From positions 741-7,198 of the forward strand of contig JAACVA010000019.1 in the NCBI GenBank assembly GCA_009992615.1: a stretch of DNA of 6,458 bases. The letters run 5' to 3'. The first letter of the stretch is position 1, and every line of letters begins with the position of its first letter. This document shows positions 1 to 5,460 of this stretch, one piece after another. The translations under genes were made by a program, and so were the position numbers. This stretch comes from Rhodobacterales bacterium. GTDB lineage: Bacteria; Pseudomonadota; Alphaproteobacteria; Rhodobacterales; Rhodobacteraceae. The notes beneath the pieces are model-generated. The model worked only from the letters and a program-made list of their open reading frames with translations. It was not told the origin of the DNA and ran no database searches.

Positions 1-1
1 G

Positions 2-142
2 CCTATTTCGGGCGAAATGGCCCGGCTGATGCAGGACACCGCCCAGCTCGACGCGATTCTGGCCCGCGGCGCCGAACGTGCGCGCGACATCGCCGCGCCG
101 ATCCTGGCCGAAACCTATCGCATCGTCGGGCTGGTGCGCTAG
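2..142 (+). CDS. trpS: Tryptophanyl-tRNA synthetase, C-terminal end only (partial at 5' edge)
   Basis: Only the last 46 codons are inside the window, ending at TAG 140-142. The peptide starts PISGEMARLM, continues with LDAILARGAERARDIAAPIL and ends ETYRIVGLVR. This matches the C-terminal helical tail of bacterial TrpS, where an 'LD-AIL--GA-RAR-IA-PIL---Y-IVG' pattern is typical. TrpS is a cytosolic class I synthetase that charges tRNA-Trp using ATP. The HIGH and KMSKS signature regions lie upstream of the window, so the identification rests on the tail alone. The next gene begins 3 nt after the stop, so the two are probably co-transcribed. Confidence 0.85.
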   Translation, partial: PISGEMARLMQDTAQLDAILARGAERARDIAAPILAETYRIVGLVR

Positions 143-145
143 GGC

Positions 146-892
146 GTGCCCACCACTCTTGTCCTCCTCGCGCATCCCGAACCCGCATCGTTCAACGGCG
201 CCTGGGCCCGGTCCAGCGTCGATGCTGCCCGCGCTTTGGGCCACGACGTATTGTTCAGTGACCTTTACGCCAGCGGCTTCGACCCGGCCGAATGCGCCGG
301 CCACTATGCCAAGCCACCTACCCCGTTCGACCCGTTGAAGGCTCAGGAAAACAACGCCCCGCCCCCGGATGTGGCGGGGCAAATCGCCCAACTCGCCCGC
401 GCCGACCGGCTGATCCTGCATTTTCCCATGTGGTGGTTCGCGCCCCCGGCCATGGTCAAGGGCTGGTGTGACCGGGTGCTGGCCCATGGCCATCTGCACG
501 ACACCGCCCACCGATTCGACACCGGGCGCCTGTCCCGGCTTGAGGTGTTGTTCTGCATCACCACAGGCGGCGACGCTGTGGAAAGCGGCCCGGACGGGCG
601 CGAAGGCGACTGGCGGCTGCTGCTGTGGCCGCTGGCGCAAACCCTGCGCTATGTCGGTGCCACGGTGAAACAGCCCGTCGCGGTGCATGGCGTACATGGC
701 TATCACACAGGCGCCCGGCGCATCGCTCTGGAATCCCGCCTCGCCAAAACCCTGGCCGATCACTTCGGCCTGCTGGCCAACTGGGCGCACCGTCCGGCAA
801 TGCCCTTCAACCCGGATCACGATTTTGACGACGAAGGCCGTCTGCGCATCGACGCCCCCAGCCACACCCCGTTCATCCGCCACCCGGGTTGA
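146..892 (+). CDS. NAD(P)H:quinone oxidoreductase-like flavoprotein (Flavodoxin_2 family)
   Basis: This 248-residue protein belongs to the flavodoxin-like fold family of NQO1/MdaB/YwrO/KefF-type oxidoreductases. These are cytosolic enzymes that use FAD or FMN for two-electron reduction of quinones. The N-terminal strand runs into HPEPASFN (residues 10-17), the flavin phosphate-binding loop. FPMWWFAPPAMVKGWCDRV (93-110) is the family's central signature, which shapes the flavin and quinone site, and TTGG at 139-142 is the next flavin-contacting loop. The ~248-residue length is typical of the longer members. The start is GTG at 146, because the conserved N-terminal strand begins at residue 4. 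There is no well-spaced Shine-Dalgarno, so translation may be coupled to trpS, which ends 3 nt upstream. Substrate cannot be read from sequence; a KefF-like accessory role is possible, but no kef gene is visible. Confidence 0.85.
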   Translation: MPTTLVLLAHPEPASFNGAWARSSVDAARALGHDVLFSDLYASGFDPAECAGHYAKPPTPFDPLKAQENNAPPPDVAGQIAQLARADRLILHFPMWWFAPPAMVKGWCDRVLAHGHLHDTAHRFDTGRLSRLEVLFCITTGGDAVESGPDGREGDWRLLLWPLAQTLRYVGATVKQPVAVHGVHGYHTGARRIALESRLAKTLADHFGLLANWAHRPAMPFNPDHDFDDEGRLRIDAPSHTPFIRHPG

Positions 893-956
893 TCCCTGCG
901 CATTGGCCAGCGTGAACCACAGCTCTGCCACCGAAGGATGGCCAACCGGGGCACGC

Positions 957-1014
957 GTATTTTCGGCACAAAAACCCGCCGCTTCTTCTTTGCCAAAATA
1001 CTCCCGCCGGAGGC
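957..1014. repeat. Imperfect hairpin with a Rhodobacteraceae-type intergenic repeat
   Basis: GTATTTTCGGCA (957-968) pairs with TGCCAAAATAC (991-1001), giving 11 base pairs with one bulged C (964) and a 22-nt loop. The right arm continues into CTCCCGCCGGAGGC, which holds a small CTCC/GGAG dyad (1001-1012). Read on the minus strand, the right half is GGGAGTATTTTGGCAAAG followed by AAGAAG. From memory, this kind of string recurs between genes in Rhodobacteraceae genomes. The pairing is directly visible; the repeat-family membership is recollection that I could not check. It may act as a 3'-end or transcript-stabilising structure for the upstream gene. Confidence 0.5.
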
Positions 1015-1051
1015 ATCCGCGCCAACCGCCCGCGCCGCCGCCTGACACGGC

Positions 1052-1080
1052 TGGACCCCGCCCTAAACCAATGCTTTAAC
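1052..1080 (+). promoter_or_regulatory. Weak candidate sigma-70 promoter for the aminotransferase gene
   Basis: TGGACC (1052-1057) and TTTAAC (1075-1080) each match 4 of 6 consensus positions and are separated by 17 nt. They lie 24 nt upstream of the start codon. The position is sensible for a gene that follows a 212-nt gap, but the match is modest. Confidence 0.3.
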
Positions 1081-1093
1081 AGGTCTGTAAAAC

Positions 1094-1099
1094 AGGAGG
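1094..1099 (+). promoter_or_regulatory. Strong ribosome binding site of the aminotransferase gene
   Basis: A perfect AGGAGG sits 5 nt upstream of ATG 1105 and fixes that start. It is the strongest Shine-Dalgarno in the window, suggesting efficient independent translation initiation. Confidence 0.8.
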
Positions 1100-1104
1100 C
1101 AGCC

Positions 1105-1965
1105 ATGGCCACAGGCACAGATATCCGCACCTATTTCGAGGGCCGCTGGCACGACGGAGACATCGCCGTGATGAAGGCCGCCGACCACGGATCGTGGCTG
1201 GGCAGCAGCGTGTTTGACGGCGCGCGGTATTTCGATGGCGTCGCCCCCGACCTTGAGGCGCATTGCGCCCGGGTGAATCGCAGCGCGGCGGCGCTGATGG
1301 TCACGCCCACTGTTTCAGTGGCCGACATGGTGCAGATCGTGCGCGAGGGGCTGGCGCGGTATCCCCGCGACGCCGCCGTCTATATCCGGCCGATGTACTG
1401 GGCGACCCAAAGCGGTTTCTCTGCCATCGTTCCGGCGGCTGAGGGCACCGGGTTCTGTGTCTGTCTGGAACAGATCCCGATGGCGCAACCGGGGGCCAGC
1501 ACCACACTGTGCACCACGCGGTTCCGCCGCCCCGTGCTGGAAAACGCCGTGGTGAATGCCAAGGCCGGCTGCCTTTATCCCAACAACGCCCGCATGTTGG
1601 CCGAGGCGCAGAGGCGCGGCTTCGGCAATGCCCTTGTGGCCGATGCAATGGGCAATGTTGCCGAAACCGCCACCACCAACGTGTTCATGGTCAAGGATGG
1701 CGAGGTGTTCACCCCGATCCCAAACGGCACCTTTCTGGCCGGAATTACCCGCGCGCGCCATATCAAGAATCTGACAATCGATGGCGTGAAAGTGCACGAA
1801 ACCGTATTGTCCTTTGCAGATTTCGAACAAGCGGACGAGGTTTTCCTGACCGGCAACATGTCCAAGGTCACCCCCGTTACCGCCTTTGAGGACCGGCTGT
1901 ATCAGGTTGGTCCGATGGCGCGCCGGGTGCGCGAGATGTATTGGGACTGGGCCTTGTCCGCCTGA
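1105..1965 (+). CDS. Branched-chain-type aminotransferase (fold-type IV PLP enzyme, IlvE-like)
   Basis: This 286-residue enzyme is a class IV, pyridoxal-phosphate-dependent aminotransferase. It most likely interconverts branched-chain amino acids and their 2-oxo acids with glutamate/2-oxoglutarate in the cytosol. Visible landmarks are GSSVFDGARYF (33-43), VYIRP (92-96), and VVNAKAGCLYPNNA (149-162), where K153 is the expected Schiff-base lysine. NVAETATTNVF (184-194) follows, with E187 as the expected partner of the PLP ring nitrogen. LAGITR (211-216) is the cofactor phosphate loop and GNMSKVTPV (250-258) is the late conserved segment. The Y-x-R at 93-95 corresponds to the carboxylate-side motif of IlvE-type enzymes. 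The length is slightly short of E. coli IlvE (309). ATG 1105 follows a perfect AGGAGG. An IlvE paralogue with different substrates, such as an amine or D-amino acid transaminase, cannot be excluded, so no gene symbol is given. Confidence 0.85.
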   Translation: MATGTDIRTYFEGRWHDGDIAVMKAADHGSWLGSSVFDGARYFDGVAPDLEAHCARVNRSAAALMVTPTVSVADMVQIVREGLARYPRDAAVYIRPMYWATQSGFSAIVPAAEGTGFCVCLEQIPMAQPGASTTLCTTRFRRPVLENAVVNAKAGCLYPNNARMLAEAQRRGFGNALVADAMGNVAETATTNVFMVKDGEVFTPIPNGTFLAGITRARHIKNLTIDGVKVHETVLSFADFEQADEVFLTGNMSKVTPVTAFEDRLYQVGPMARRVREMYWDWALSA

Positions 1966-1968
1966 GCC

Positions 1969-3006
1969 GTGCTGCGCCGCCTGGCCTTTCGCGCGCTGAC
2001 CCTTGCCACCCTTGCCACGGGCGGCGCCAGCCTTTGGGCGCTGGCGCAAAACCCCTTTGCCGCACCTCTGGTTGAACGCGGGTTGGCCGACACCCAGGCC
2101 GTTCTTGCCCGGCATCTGACGCGGATGGCCACGCCAACACGGCTGGTCGACGAAGTGGAACAGGCCCTTGCCGACGACGACATGGACCGGCTGTTGATCG
2201 CGCTTGACGCGGCGGCGGCACGGGGCATCACCCTGCCGCGCCCCCTGCTGGAACGCGCGCAGGCTCAGGCCGAGGCCGCCGAAACCCCCAGCCGCCGCCT
2301 GACCGATTGTGCCGCCTGCGCCTGGGACATCTCCGCCTGTGCCACCGTCGCCCAAATCGCCACCTGCGCCCTGCCGGTGGAAATCACGCCGCTGGGCGAT
2401 CTGAACGCCCTGCGCCGGGCCGCGGCGGCCCAGGCGACAGGCGCTGAGGTGGACAGAATCGATCTGGGTCTGGCGCTGGCCGGGTTGTTGGCCAGCGGTG
2501 CCGTTCTGGTTACCGCCGGGGGCAGCGCGACGATCAAGGCAGGGGCGACGGCCCTGCGCCTGGCGCGCCGGTCAGGGCGGCTGACCCCCGGCCTCACTGA
2601 CACCCTGGCGCGCAACGCCGATGCGATCACCGATATGCGTGCCCTGCCCGCCTATATTGCCGGCCGTGTGCCGCTGGCCGAGGCGGCCGACACCGCCAAG
2701 CTGGCCCGTCTCGGGCGGATCGCCGGAGATCTGGGCGCGGTCGCGCGCCACACCTCACCGGCTGACACCATCGCCCTGCTGCGCCAAGTCGACAGCGCCG
2801 AGGACGCCGCAAGCCTGGCCCGACTGGCGCGCGCCAGCGGCCCGCAGACCCGCGGCACGCTGCACCTGCTGGGCAAGGCGCGGGCATTTCGCGCCACCCT
2901 GCGCCTGAGCGATCTTGCCTTGGGCACGCTGGCGCTGTTGGCGGCCCTGGCGGGGCAGGTCGCGGCACTGTTGCTTGCGCTGCTGCGACGGGCCGTGCGC
3001 CCCTGA
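1969..3006 (+). CDS. Conserved-looking exported membrane protein with four clustered cysteines, function unknown
   Basis: I do not recognise a characterised family. The 345-residue product begins MLRRLAFRAL and has a hydrophobic stretch ending in ALA-QNP, a plausible signal peptide cut after residue 26. Residues ~30-110 are helical and charged. A cysteine cluster follows, C114-x2-C117-x6-C124-x8-C133, in a part predicted to lie outside the inner membrane, so disulfides are more likely than metal binding. Residues ~167-185 are Gly/Ala-rich and hydrophobic, a likely membrane segment. A long Ala/Arg/Leu-rich helical region (190-315) follows. Residues ~316-340 form a strong C-terminal membrane segment ending in basic RRAVRP. 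Start GTG 1969 lies 3 nt after the aminotransferase stop with no clear Shine-Dalgarno, so translation is probably coupled. Codon usage is like its neighbours and suggests a real gene, but the function cannot be inferred from this context. Confidence 0.75.
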   Translation: MLRRLAFRALTLATLATGGASLWALAQNPFAAPLVERGLADTQAVLARHLTRMATPTRLVDEVEQALADDDMDRLLIALDAAAARGITLPRPLLERAQAQAEAAETPSRRLTDCAACAWDISACATVAQIATCALPVEITPLGDLNALRRAAAAQATGAEVDRIDLGLALAGLLASGAVLVTAGGSATIKAGATALRLARRSGRLTPGLTDTLARNADAITDMRALPAYIAGRVPLAEAADTAKLARLGRIAGDLGAVARHTSPADTIALLRQVDSAEDAASLARLARASGPQTRGTLHLLGKARAFRATLRLSDLALGTLALLAALAGQVAALLLALLRRAVRP

Positions 3007-3071
3007 GACGGCAGTTGCCAGCGCCCGCGCCGCAGGGCATCATCGCACGCGTGAACCAAAGGAATACCCAG

Positions 3072-3527
3072 ATGCGCAAGTTTCTTGTGATCCTCGATGA
3101 CAGCCGCGAATGTCTGAATGCCATGCGGTTTGCCGCAATGCGCGCGGCCAAGACTGGCGGCGGAGTCGAGATTTTGGCGGTGATCCCGCCAGAAGAATTC
3201 AACCACTGGATCGGCGTTGCCGACATCATGCGCGCAGAGGCGCGTGAAAGGATCGAAGTTCACTTCGAGGTTTTCGCCAAGTGGATGCGCGACCGCAAGG
3301 GGATTGATCCGCAACTGGTGATCCGCGAGGGCGAGGTGGTGCCCGAGATCCTCGCGCTGATCCATGAAGACCCCGATGTGGGAGTTCTCGTTCTGGGTGC
3401 GGGCACCGACAAAGGCAGCCCCGGCCCCCTGGTCACGGCGCTGACCCGCTCGGCCGGGTCACTGCCTGTGCCGATCACCATCGTGCCGGGGGAACTGAGC
3501 AAGGAGCGGCTTGAAGCGGTCACCTGA
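3072..3527 (+). CDS. Universal stress protein (UspA family)
   Basis: This is a single-domain Usp of 151 residues, the usual size. It starts MRKFLVILDDSRE, whose first strand and Asp-Ser turn normally contact the adenine or ribose of bound ATP. The C-terminal part contains VLVLGAGTDKGSPGP (105-119) and GSLPVPITIVPG (129-140), the equivalent of the family's G-x2-G-x9-G-S/T nucleotide loop. Here the fit is G115-x2-G118-x10-G129-S130, one residue off. Such proteins are cytosolic dimers linked to stress or energy limitation. ATG 3072 is chosen because AAGGA (3059-3063) lies 8 nt upstream and the conserved strand starts at residue 3. An in-frame TTG at 3015 and GTG at 3051 would add unconserved residues. 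It lies 65 nt after the membrane protein gene and may be co-transcribed with it. Confidence 0.88.
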   Translation: MRKFLVILDDSRECLNAMRFAAMRAAKTGGGVEILAVIPPEEFNHWIGVADIMRAEARERIEVHFEVFAKWMRDRKGIDPQLVIREGEVVPEILALIHEDPDVGVLVLGAGTDKGSPGPLVTALTRSAGSLPVPITIVPGELSKERLEAVT

Positions 3528-3547
3528 GGGCTGGTGCCCTTCCAGCC
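3527..3547 (+). terminator. Possible weak terminator or 3'-end hairpin after the stress protein gene
   Basis: GGCTGG (3529-3534) pairs perfectly with CCAGCC (3542-3547) around a 7-nt loop. The overlapping AGGGC (3527-3531) and GCCCT (3536-3540) form an alternative 5-bp stem. No T-run follows, so intrinsic termination would be inefficient. The structure is visible; its function is inferred. Confidence 0.3.
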
Positions 3548-3557
3548 GCCGCCAAAG

Positions 3558-3574
3558 CTTAGAATCGTTCCAGA
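3558..3574 (+). promoter_or_regulatory. Irr-box (ICE)-like dyad upstream of the Fe-S scaffold gene
   Basis: CTTAGAA-TCG-TTCCAGA matches 11 of the 14 fixed positions of TTTAGAA-N3-TTCTAAA, the alphaproteobacterial iron control element bound by Irr. The core TTAGAA-N3-TTC is intact. It ends 3 nt upstream of the TTGACA element, so a bound regulator would contact or occlude RNA polymerase. The downstream product is an Fe-S cluster protein, a sensible iron-responsive target. The match is seen; Irr binding is inferred. Confidence 0.45.
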
Positions 3575-3577
3575 TTA

Positions 3578-3608
3578 TTGACATTGGCCGGCTGCACCAG
3601 CATATGTT
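3578..3608 (+). promoter_or_regulatory. Sigma-70-type promoter of the Nfu-tsaB-rimI operon
   Basis: A perfect TTGACA lies at 3578-3583. The best -10 candidates are CATATG (3601-3606, 17-nt spacer, 3 of 6 matches) and TATGTT (3603-3608, 19-nt spacer, 4 of 6). This AT-rich patch stands out from the GC-rich surroundings. The resulting 5' leader would be about 15-25 nt before ATG 3632. Confidence 0.6.
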
Positions 3609-3631
3609 ATACAACCTGAAAGGCCTGCCCC

Positions 3632-4192
3632 ATGTTTATCCAGACCGAATCCACCCCCAATCCCGCGACGCTGAAATTCCTGCCCGGCCAGACCGTTCTG
3701 GATATGGGCACCGCCGATTTCCCGACCGCAGACAGCGGCGCCACCTCACCGCTTGCGCGGCGCATTTTCGCCGTTGCAGGGACGACGGCAGTGTTTCTGG
3801 GCAATGATTTCGTGACCGTGACCAAGGCAGACGATGCCGAATGGGACCATATCAAGCCTGCGATCCTGGGCGCGATCATGGAGCATTTCCAATCCGGCGC
3901 CCCGGCAATCGAGGGCGAGGCGCAGGCCGGCGGCCACGCCGCCCATGACGGCCCTGACAGCGCCATTGTCAGCCAGATCAAGGAATTGCTGGACAGCCGT
4001 GTGCGCCCCGCAGTTGCCCAGGATGGCGGCGACATCACCTTTCACGGCTTTGACCGCGGCATCGTCTATCTGCACATGCAAGGCGCCTGTGCCGGTTGTC
4101 CGTCTTCAACTCTGACCCTGAAGATGGGCATCGAAAACCTGCTGCGCCACTATATCCCCGAGGTGGTCGAGGTGCGGCCTGTTGCCGTCTGA
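3632..4192 (+). CDS. NifU-family Fe-S cluster scaffold/carrier (NFU1-type, Nfu_N + NifU domains)
   Basis: This 186-residue cytosolic protein has the layout of eukaryotic NFU1 and its alphaproteobacterial relatives. The Nfu_N domain spans residues 1 to ~88 and starts FIQTESTPNPATLKFLPG. An acidic, Gly/Ala/His-rich linker (~90-107) follows. The NifU C-terminal domain (~110-180) contains RPAVAQDGGDI (125-135) and GACAGCPSS (151-159). C153 and C156 form the CxxC that ligates a [4Fe-4S] cluster bridging two subunits. Such proteins receive clusters from SUF or ISC scaffolds and pass them to client enzymes. ATG 3632 has AAAGG (3619-3623) 8 nt upstream. Its last 11 nt overlap tsaB. Because the N-terminal domain is Nfu_N and not the A-type domain of E. 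coli NfuA, I leave the symbol blank. Confidence 0.93.
   Translation: MFIQTESTPNPATLKFLPGQTVLDMGTADFPTADSGATSPLARRIFAVAGTTAVFLGNDFVTVTKADDAEWDHIKPAILGAIMEHFQSGAPAIEGEAQAGGHAAHDGPDSAIVSQIKELLDSRVRPAVAQDGGDITFHGFDRGIVYLHMQGACAGCPSSTLTLKMGIENLLRHYIPEVVEVRPVAV
4169..4174 (+). promoter_or_regulatory. Internal ribosome binding site that sets the TTG start of tsaB
   Basis: GAGGTG inside the 3' end of the Nfu gene lies 7 nt upstream of TTG 4182. No ATG or GTG exists in this frame between here and the conserved LILAFDTS strand, so this site supports TTG as the start. Confidence 0.6.
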
Positions 4193-4889
4193 CCCTCTGA
4201 TCCTGGCGTTTGACACATCGGCCGCGCATTGCGCGGCCGCTTTGCTGTGTGGCGGGCGCACCATGGCCGAGCGTTTTGAGACGATGGACAAAGGACAGGG
4301 CGAACGGCTGTTGGGCCTGTTGGCACAGGTGCTGGCGGATCATGGGGCGGTCTGGGGCGATCTGGACGGCATCGGCGTGGGCACCGGGCCGGGCAATTTC
4401 ACCGGCATCCGCATTGCCGTTTCGGCGGCGCGGGGGCTGGCCCTGTCGCTGGGGGTGCCGGCCATCGGCGTGTCGGGTTTCGAGATCCTGCACCGGGCCG
4501 CAGCCCGGCCCGGCGAGATGCGGCATCTGATCGCCCTGCCGCACCGCAGCGGGTGGTATCTGCAAGAATTGCTCGACGGACAGCGGGCCGGCGCCCCACT
4601 GTCCTGGTCCGATGACGATGCCGGGGCGGCGCTGCCACGACTGAGCGATCCGGCGCAGACCGTTGTTCTGGGGCATGGCGCGGGCCTGATCGCCCGGCGG
4701 CTCGAACAGGTGCAGCACAGGCCGGTGGCGTTTCGCGAGGCGGCCTTGCCCTGGCCCTTGGCCGCCGGGCTGATCGCCAGCATAGCCGCCGGGCGGTGGG
4801 CCGTGCCGCAGGAGCGCCCCGCGCCCTTGTATGTCCGCGCGCCCGACGCCGCGCCGCCGCGCGATCCGGCGCCGGTGATCCTGCCGTGA
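4182..4889 (+). CDS. tsaB: tRNA threonylcarbamoyladenosine biosynthesis protein TsaB
   Basis: This 235-residue protein of the ASKHA fold is the non-catalytic partner of TsaD. With TsaE it forms the cytosolic complex that transfers threonylcarbamoyl to A37 of ANN-decoding tRNAs, making t6A. Signature segments are LILAFDTSAAHCAAALL (6-22), the first phosphate-like strand, and GVGTGPGNFTGIRIAVSAARG (65-85), the highly conserved TsaB/TsaD-type loop and helix. The C-terminal RPAPLYVRAPDAA (212-224) matches the usual 'P-YLR-PDA' ending. The length is normal (about 220-235). The only reasonable start is TTG 4182, which overlaps the Nfu stop by 11 nt and has GAGGTG 7 nt upstream. Its TGA overlaps the rimI GTG by 4 nt, so the three genes form a translationally coupled operon. 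Confidence 0.92.
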   Translation: MPSDPLILAFDTSAAHCAAALLCGGRTMAERFETMDKGQGERLLGLLAQVLADHGAVWGDLDGIGVGTGPGNFTGIRIAVSAARGLALSLGVPAIGVSGFEILHRAAARPGEMRHLIALPHRSGWYLQELLDGQRAGAPLSWSDDDAGAALPRLSDPAQTVVLGHGAGLIARRLEQVQHRPVAFREAALPWPLAAGLIASIAAGRWAVPQERPAPLYVRAPDAAPPRDPAPVILP

Positions 4890-5308
4890 CGCCTGCGGAG
4901 ATGGCGGCGATCCACGCCGCCGCGATGTCCACCCCCCGCCCGTGGAGCGGTGGCGAATTCGCCGCCCTGCTGGCCCTGCCCGGCACCTTTGCCACCGATA
5001 TTGTGCCGCACGCCTTTGCCCTGGGCCGTGTCACCCTGGACGAGGCGGAACTGCTGACCCTGGCCACGCACCCGGATCACCGCCGCCTCGGGCTGGCCCG
5101 CGCGCATCTGGCCGCGTTTCACCACCGGGCCGCCGCGTGCGGCGCCGCCCGCGCCTTTCTCGAAGTCGCGGCGGACAATGCGCCCGCGCGCGCCCTTTAT
5201 GACGCCGCCGGATACACCACCGCGGGCACACGACGCGGCTATTACACCGGCGCAAACGGGGCGGCGGTGGATGCCCTGGTGATGGTGCGATGGTTGGGCG
5301 CGGGCTGA
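4886..5308 (+). CDS. rimI: Ribosomal protein bS18 alanine N-acetyltransferase RimI (GNAT)
   Basis: This 140-residue single GNAT domain probably acetylates the N-terminal alanine of ribosomal protein bS18 using acetyl-CoA. The core strand LLTLATHPDHRRLGLARAHL (56-75) includes R67-x2-G-x-A, the pyrophosphate-binding motif of acetyl-CoA acyltransferases. LEVAADNAPARALYDAAGY (92-110) supplies E93 and Y105, at the same 12-residue spacing as the catalytic Glu and Tyr of enteric RimI (E103 and Y115). RRGYY (116-120) is also typical. The start is GTG 4886, whose GTGA overlaps the tsaB TGA. Longer in-frame starts such as 4796 would only extend back over tsaB. Adjacency to tsaB is the standard rimI context and raises confidence over a generic GNAT. 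Substrate breadth is not visible. Confidence 0.88.
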   Translation: MTPAEMAAIHAAAMSTPRPWSGGEFAALLALPGTFATDIVPHAFALGRVTLDEAELLTLATHPDHRRLGLARAHLAAFHHRAAACGAARAFLEVAADNAPARALYDAAGYTTAGTRRGYYTGANGAAVDALVMVRWLGAG

Positions 5309-5316
5309 GGCTGGGG

Positions 5317-5344
5317 GCCGTTGCGCAAAAGATCGGCAAACGGC
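5317..5344 (+). terminator. Candidate terminator of the Nfu-tsaB-rimI operon
   Basis: GCCGTTGC (5317-5324) pairs with GCAAACGGC (5336-5344) to give 8 bp with one bulged A and an 11-nt loop. It starts 9 nt after the rimI stop. Only GTTTG follows instead of a long T-run, so efficiency is uncertain, but position and stem fit a 3'-end structure. Confidence 0.4.
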
Positions 5345-5375
5345 GTTTGATGCGGCGCGACACCTGAAAAACCTG

Positions 5376-5405
5376 TTGACCCCTTGCGCCGGCTGCGGCC
5401 TTAAT
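5376..5405 (+). promoter_or_regulatory. Candidate sigma-70 promoter of the BMP transporter gene
   Basis: TTGACC (5376-5381, 5 of 6 matches) and CTTAAT (5400-5405, 4 of 6) are separated by 18 nt. Transcription would start near 5411-5412, giving an 80-nt leader that begins just before the first hairpin at 5417. Confidence 0.5.
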
Positions 5406-5416
5406 CCGACATGATC

Positions 5417-5460
5417 CGGCTGTGACAGCCGAGAAACTCTCGGTGACGGGGCCAACCCCG
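5417..5460 (+). promoter_or_regulatory. Structured mRNA leader with three short perfect hairpins (possible cis-regulator)
   Basis: Hairpin A is CGGCTG (5417-5422), loop TGA, CAGCCG (5426-5431). Hairpin B is CCGAGA (5429-5434), loop AAC, TCTCGG (5438-5443). Hairpin C is CGGGG (5447-5451), loop CCAA, CCCCG (5456-5460). A and B share 5429-5431, so full forms of both cannot coexist. The 3' arm of B (5435-5441) can also pair at 6 of 7 positions with 5482-5488, which covers part of the Shine-Dalgarno. GTGAC recurs at 5422 and 5443, 21 nt apart, so a protein operator is an alternative. I cannot assign it to a known riboswitch class. Confidence 0.45.

Noticed and set aside
893..910. Possible terminator right after the quinone reductase gene (GGGTTGATCCC around the stop)
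   Set aside because: Only a 3-bp stem with no T-run; too weak to list.
873..1130. Minus-strand open frame of 85 codons across the 893-1104 gap
   Set aside because: Arg/Gly-rich product read through the hairpin and repeat, with no ribosome site that I could support. The gap is better explained as non-coding.
1315..2355. Long minus-strand open frame of 346 codons, antisense to the aminotransferase and the membrane protein gene
   Set aside because: It lies antisense across two well-supported genes, has a Gly/Arg/Gln-rich composition with no recognisable domain, and is explained by GC-rich third positions on the plus strand.
2627..3365. Two minus-strand open frames (200 and 237 codons) opposite the membrane protein and stress protein genes
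   Set aside because: They overlap each other and the real genes, and have low-complexity composition with no family signature.
3511..3807. Plus-strand open frame of 98 codons spanning the stress protein/Nfu gap
   Set aside because: It overlaps the stress protein gene end and the Nfu gene start and runs through the promoter and dyad; no conserved features.
5417..5460. Known riboswitch classes (guanidine-II, SAM-II, SAH, preQ1, purine-type) for the BMP leader
   Set aside because: The loop sequences (TGA, AAC, CCAA) and short stems do not match the signatures I remember, so I left the leader as an unassigned structure.
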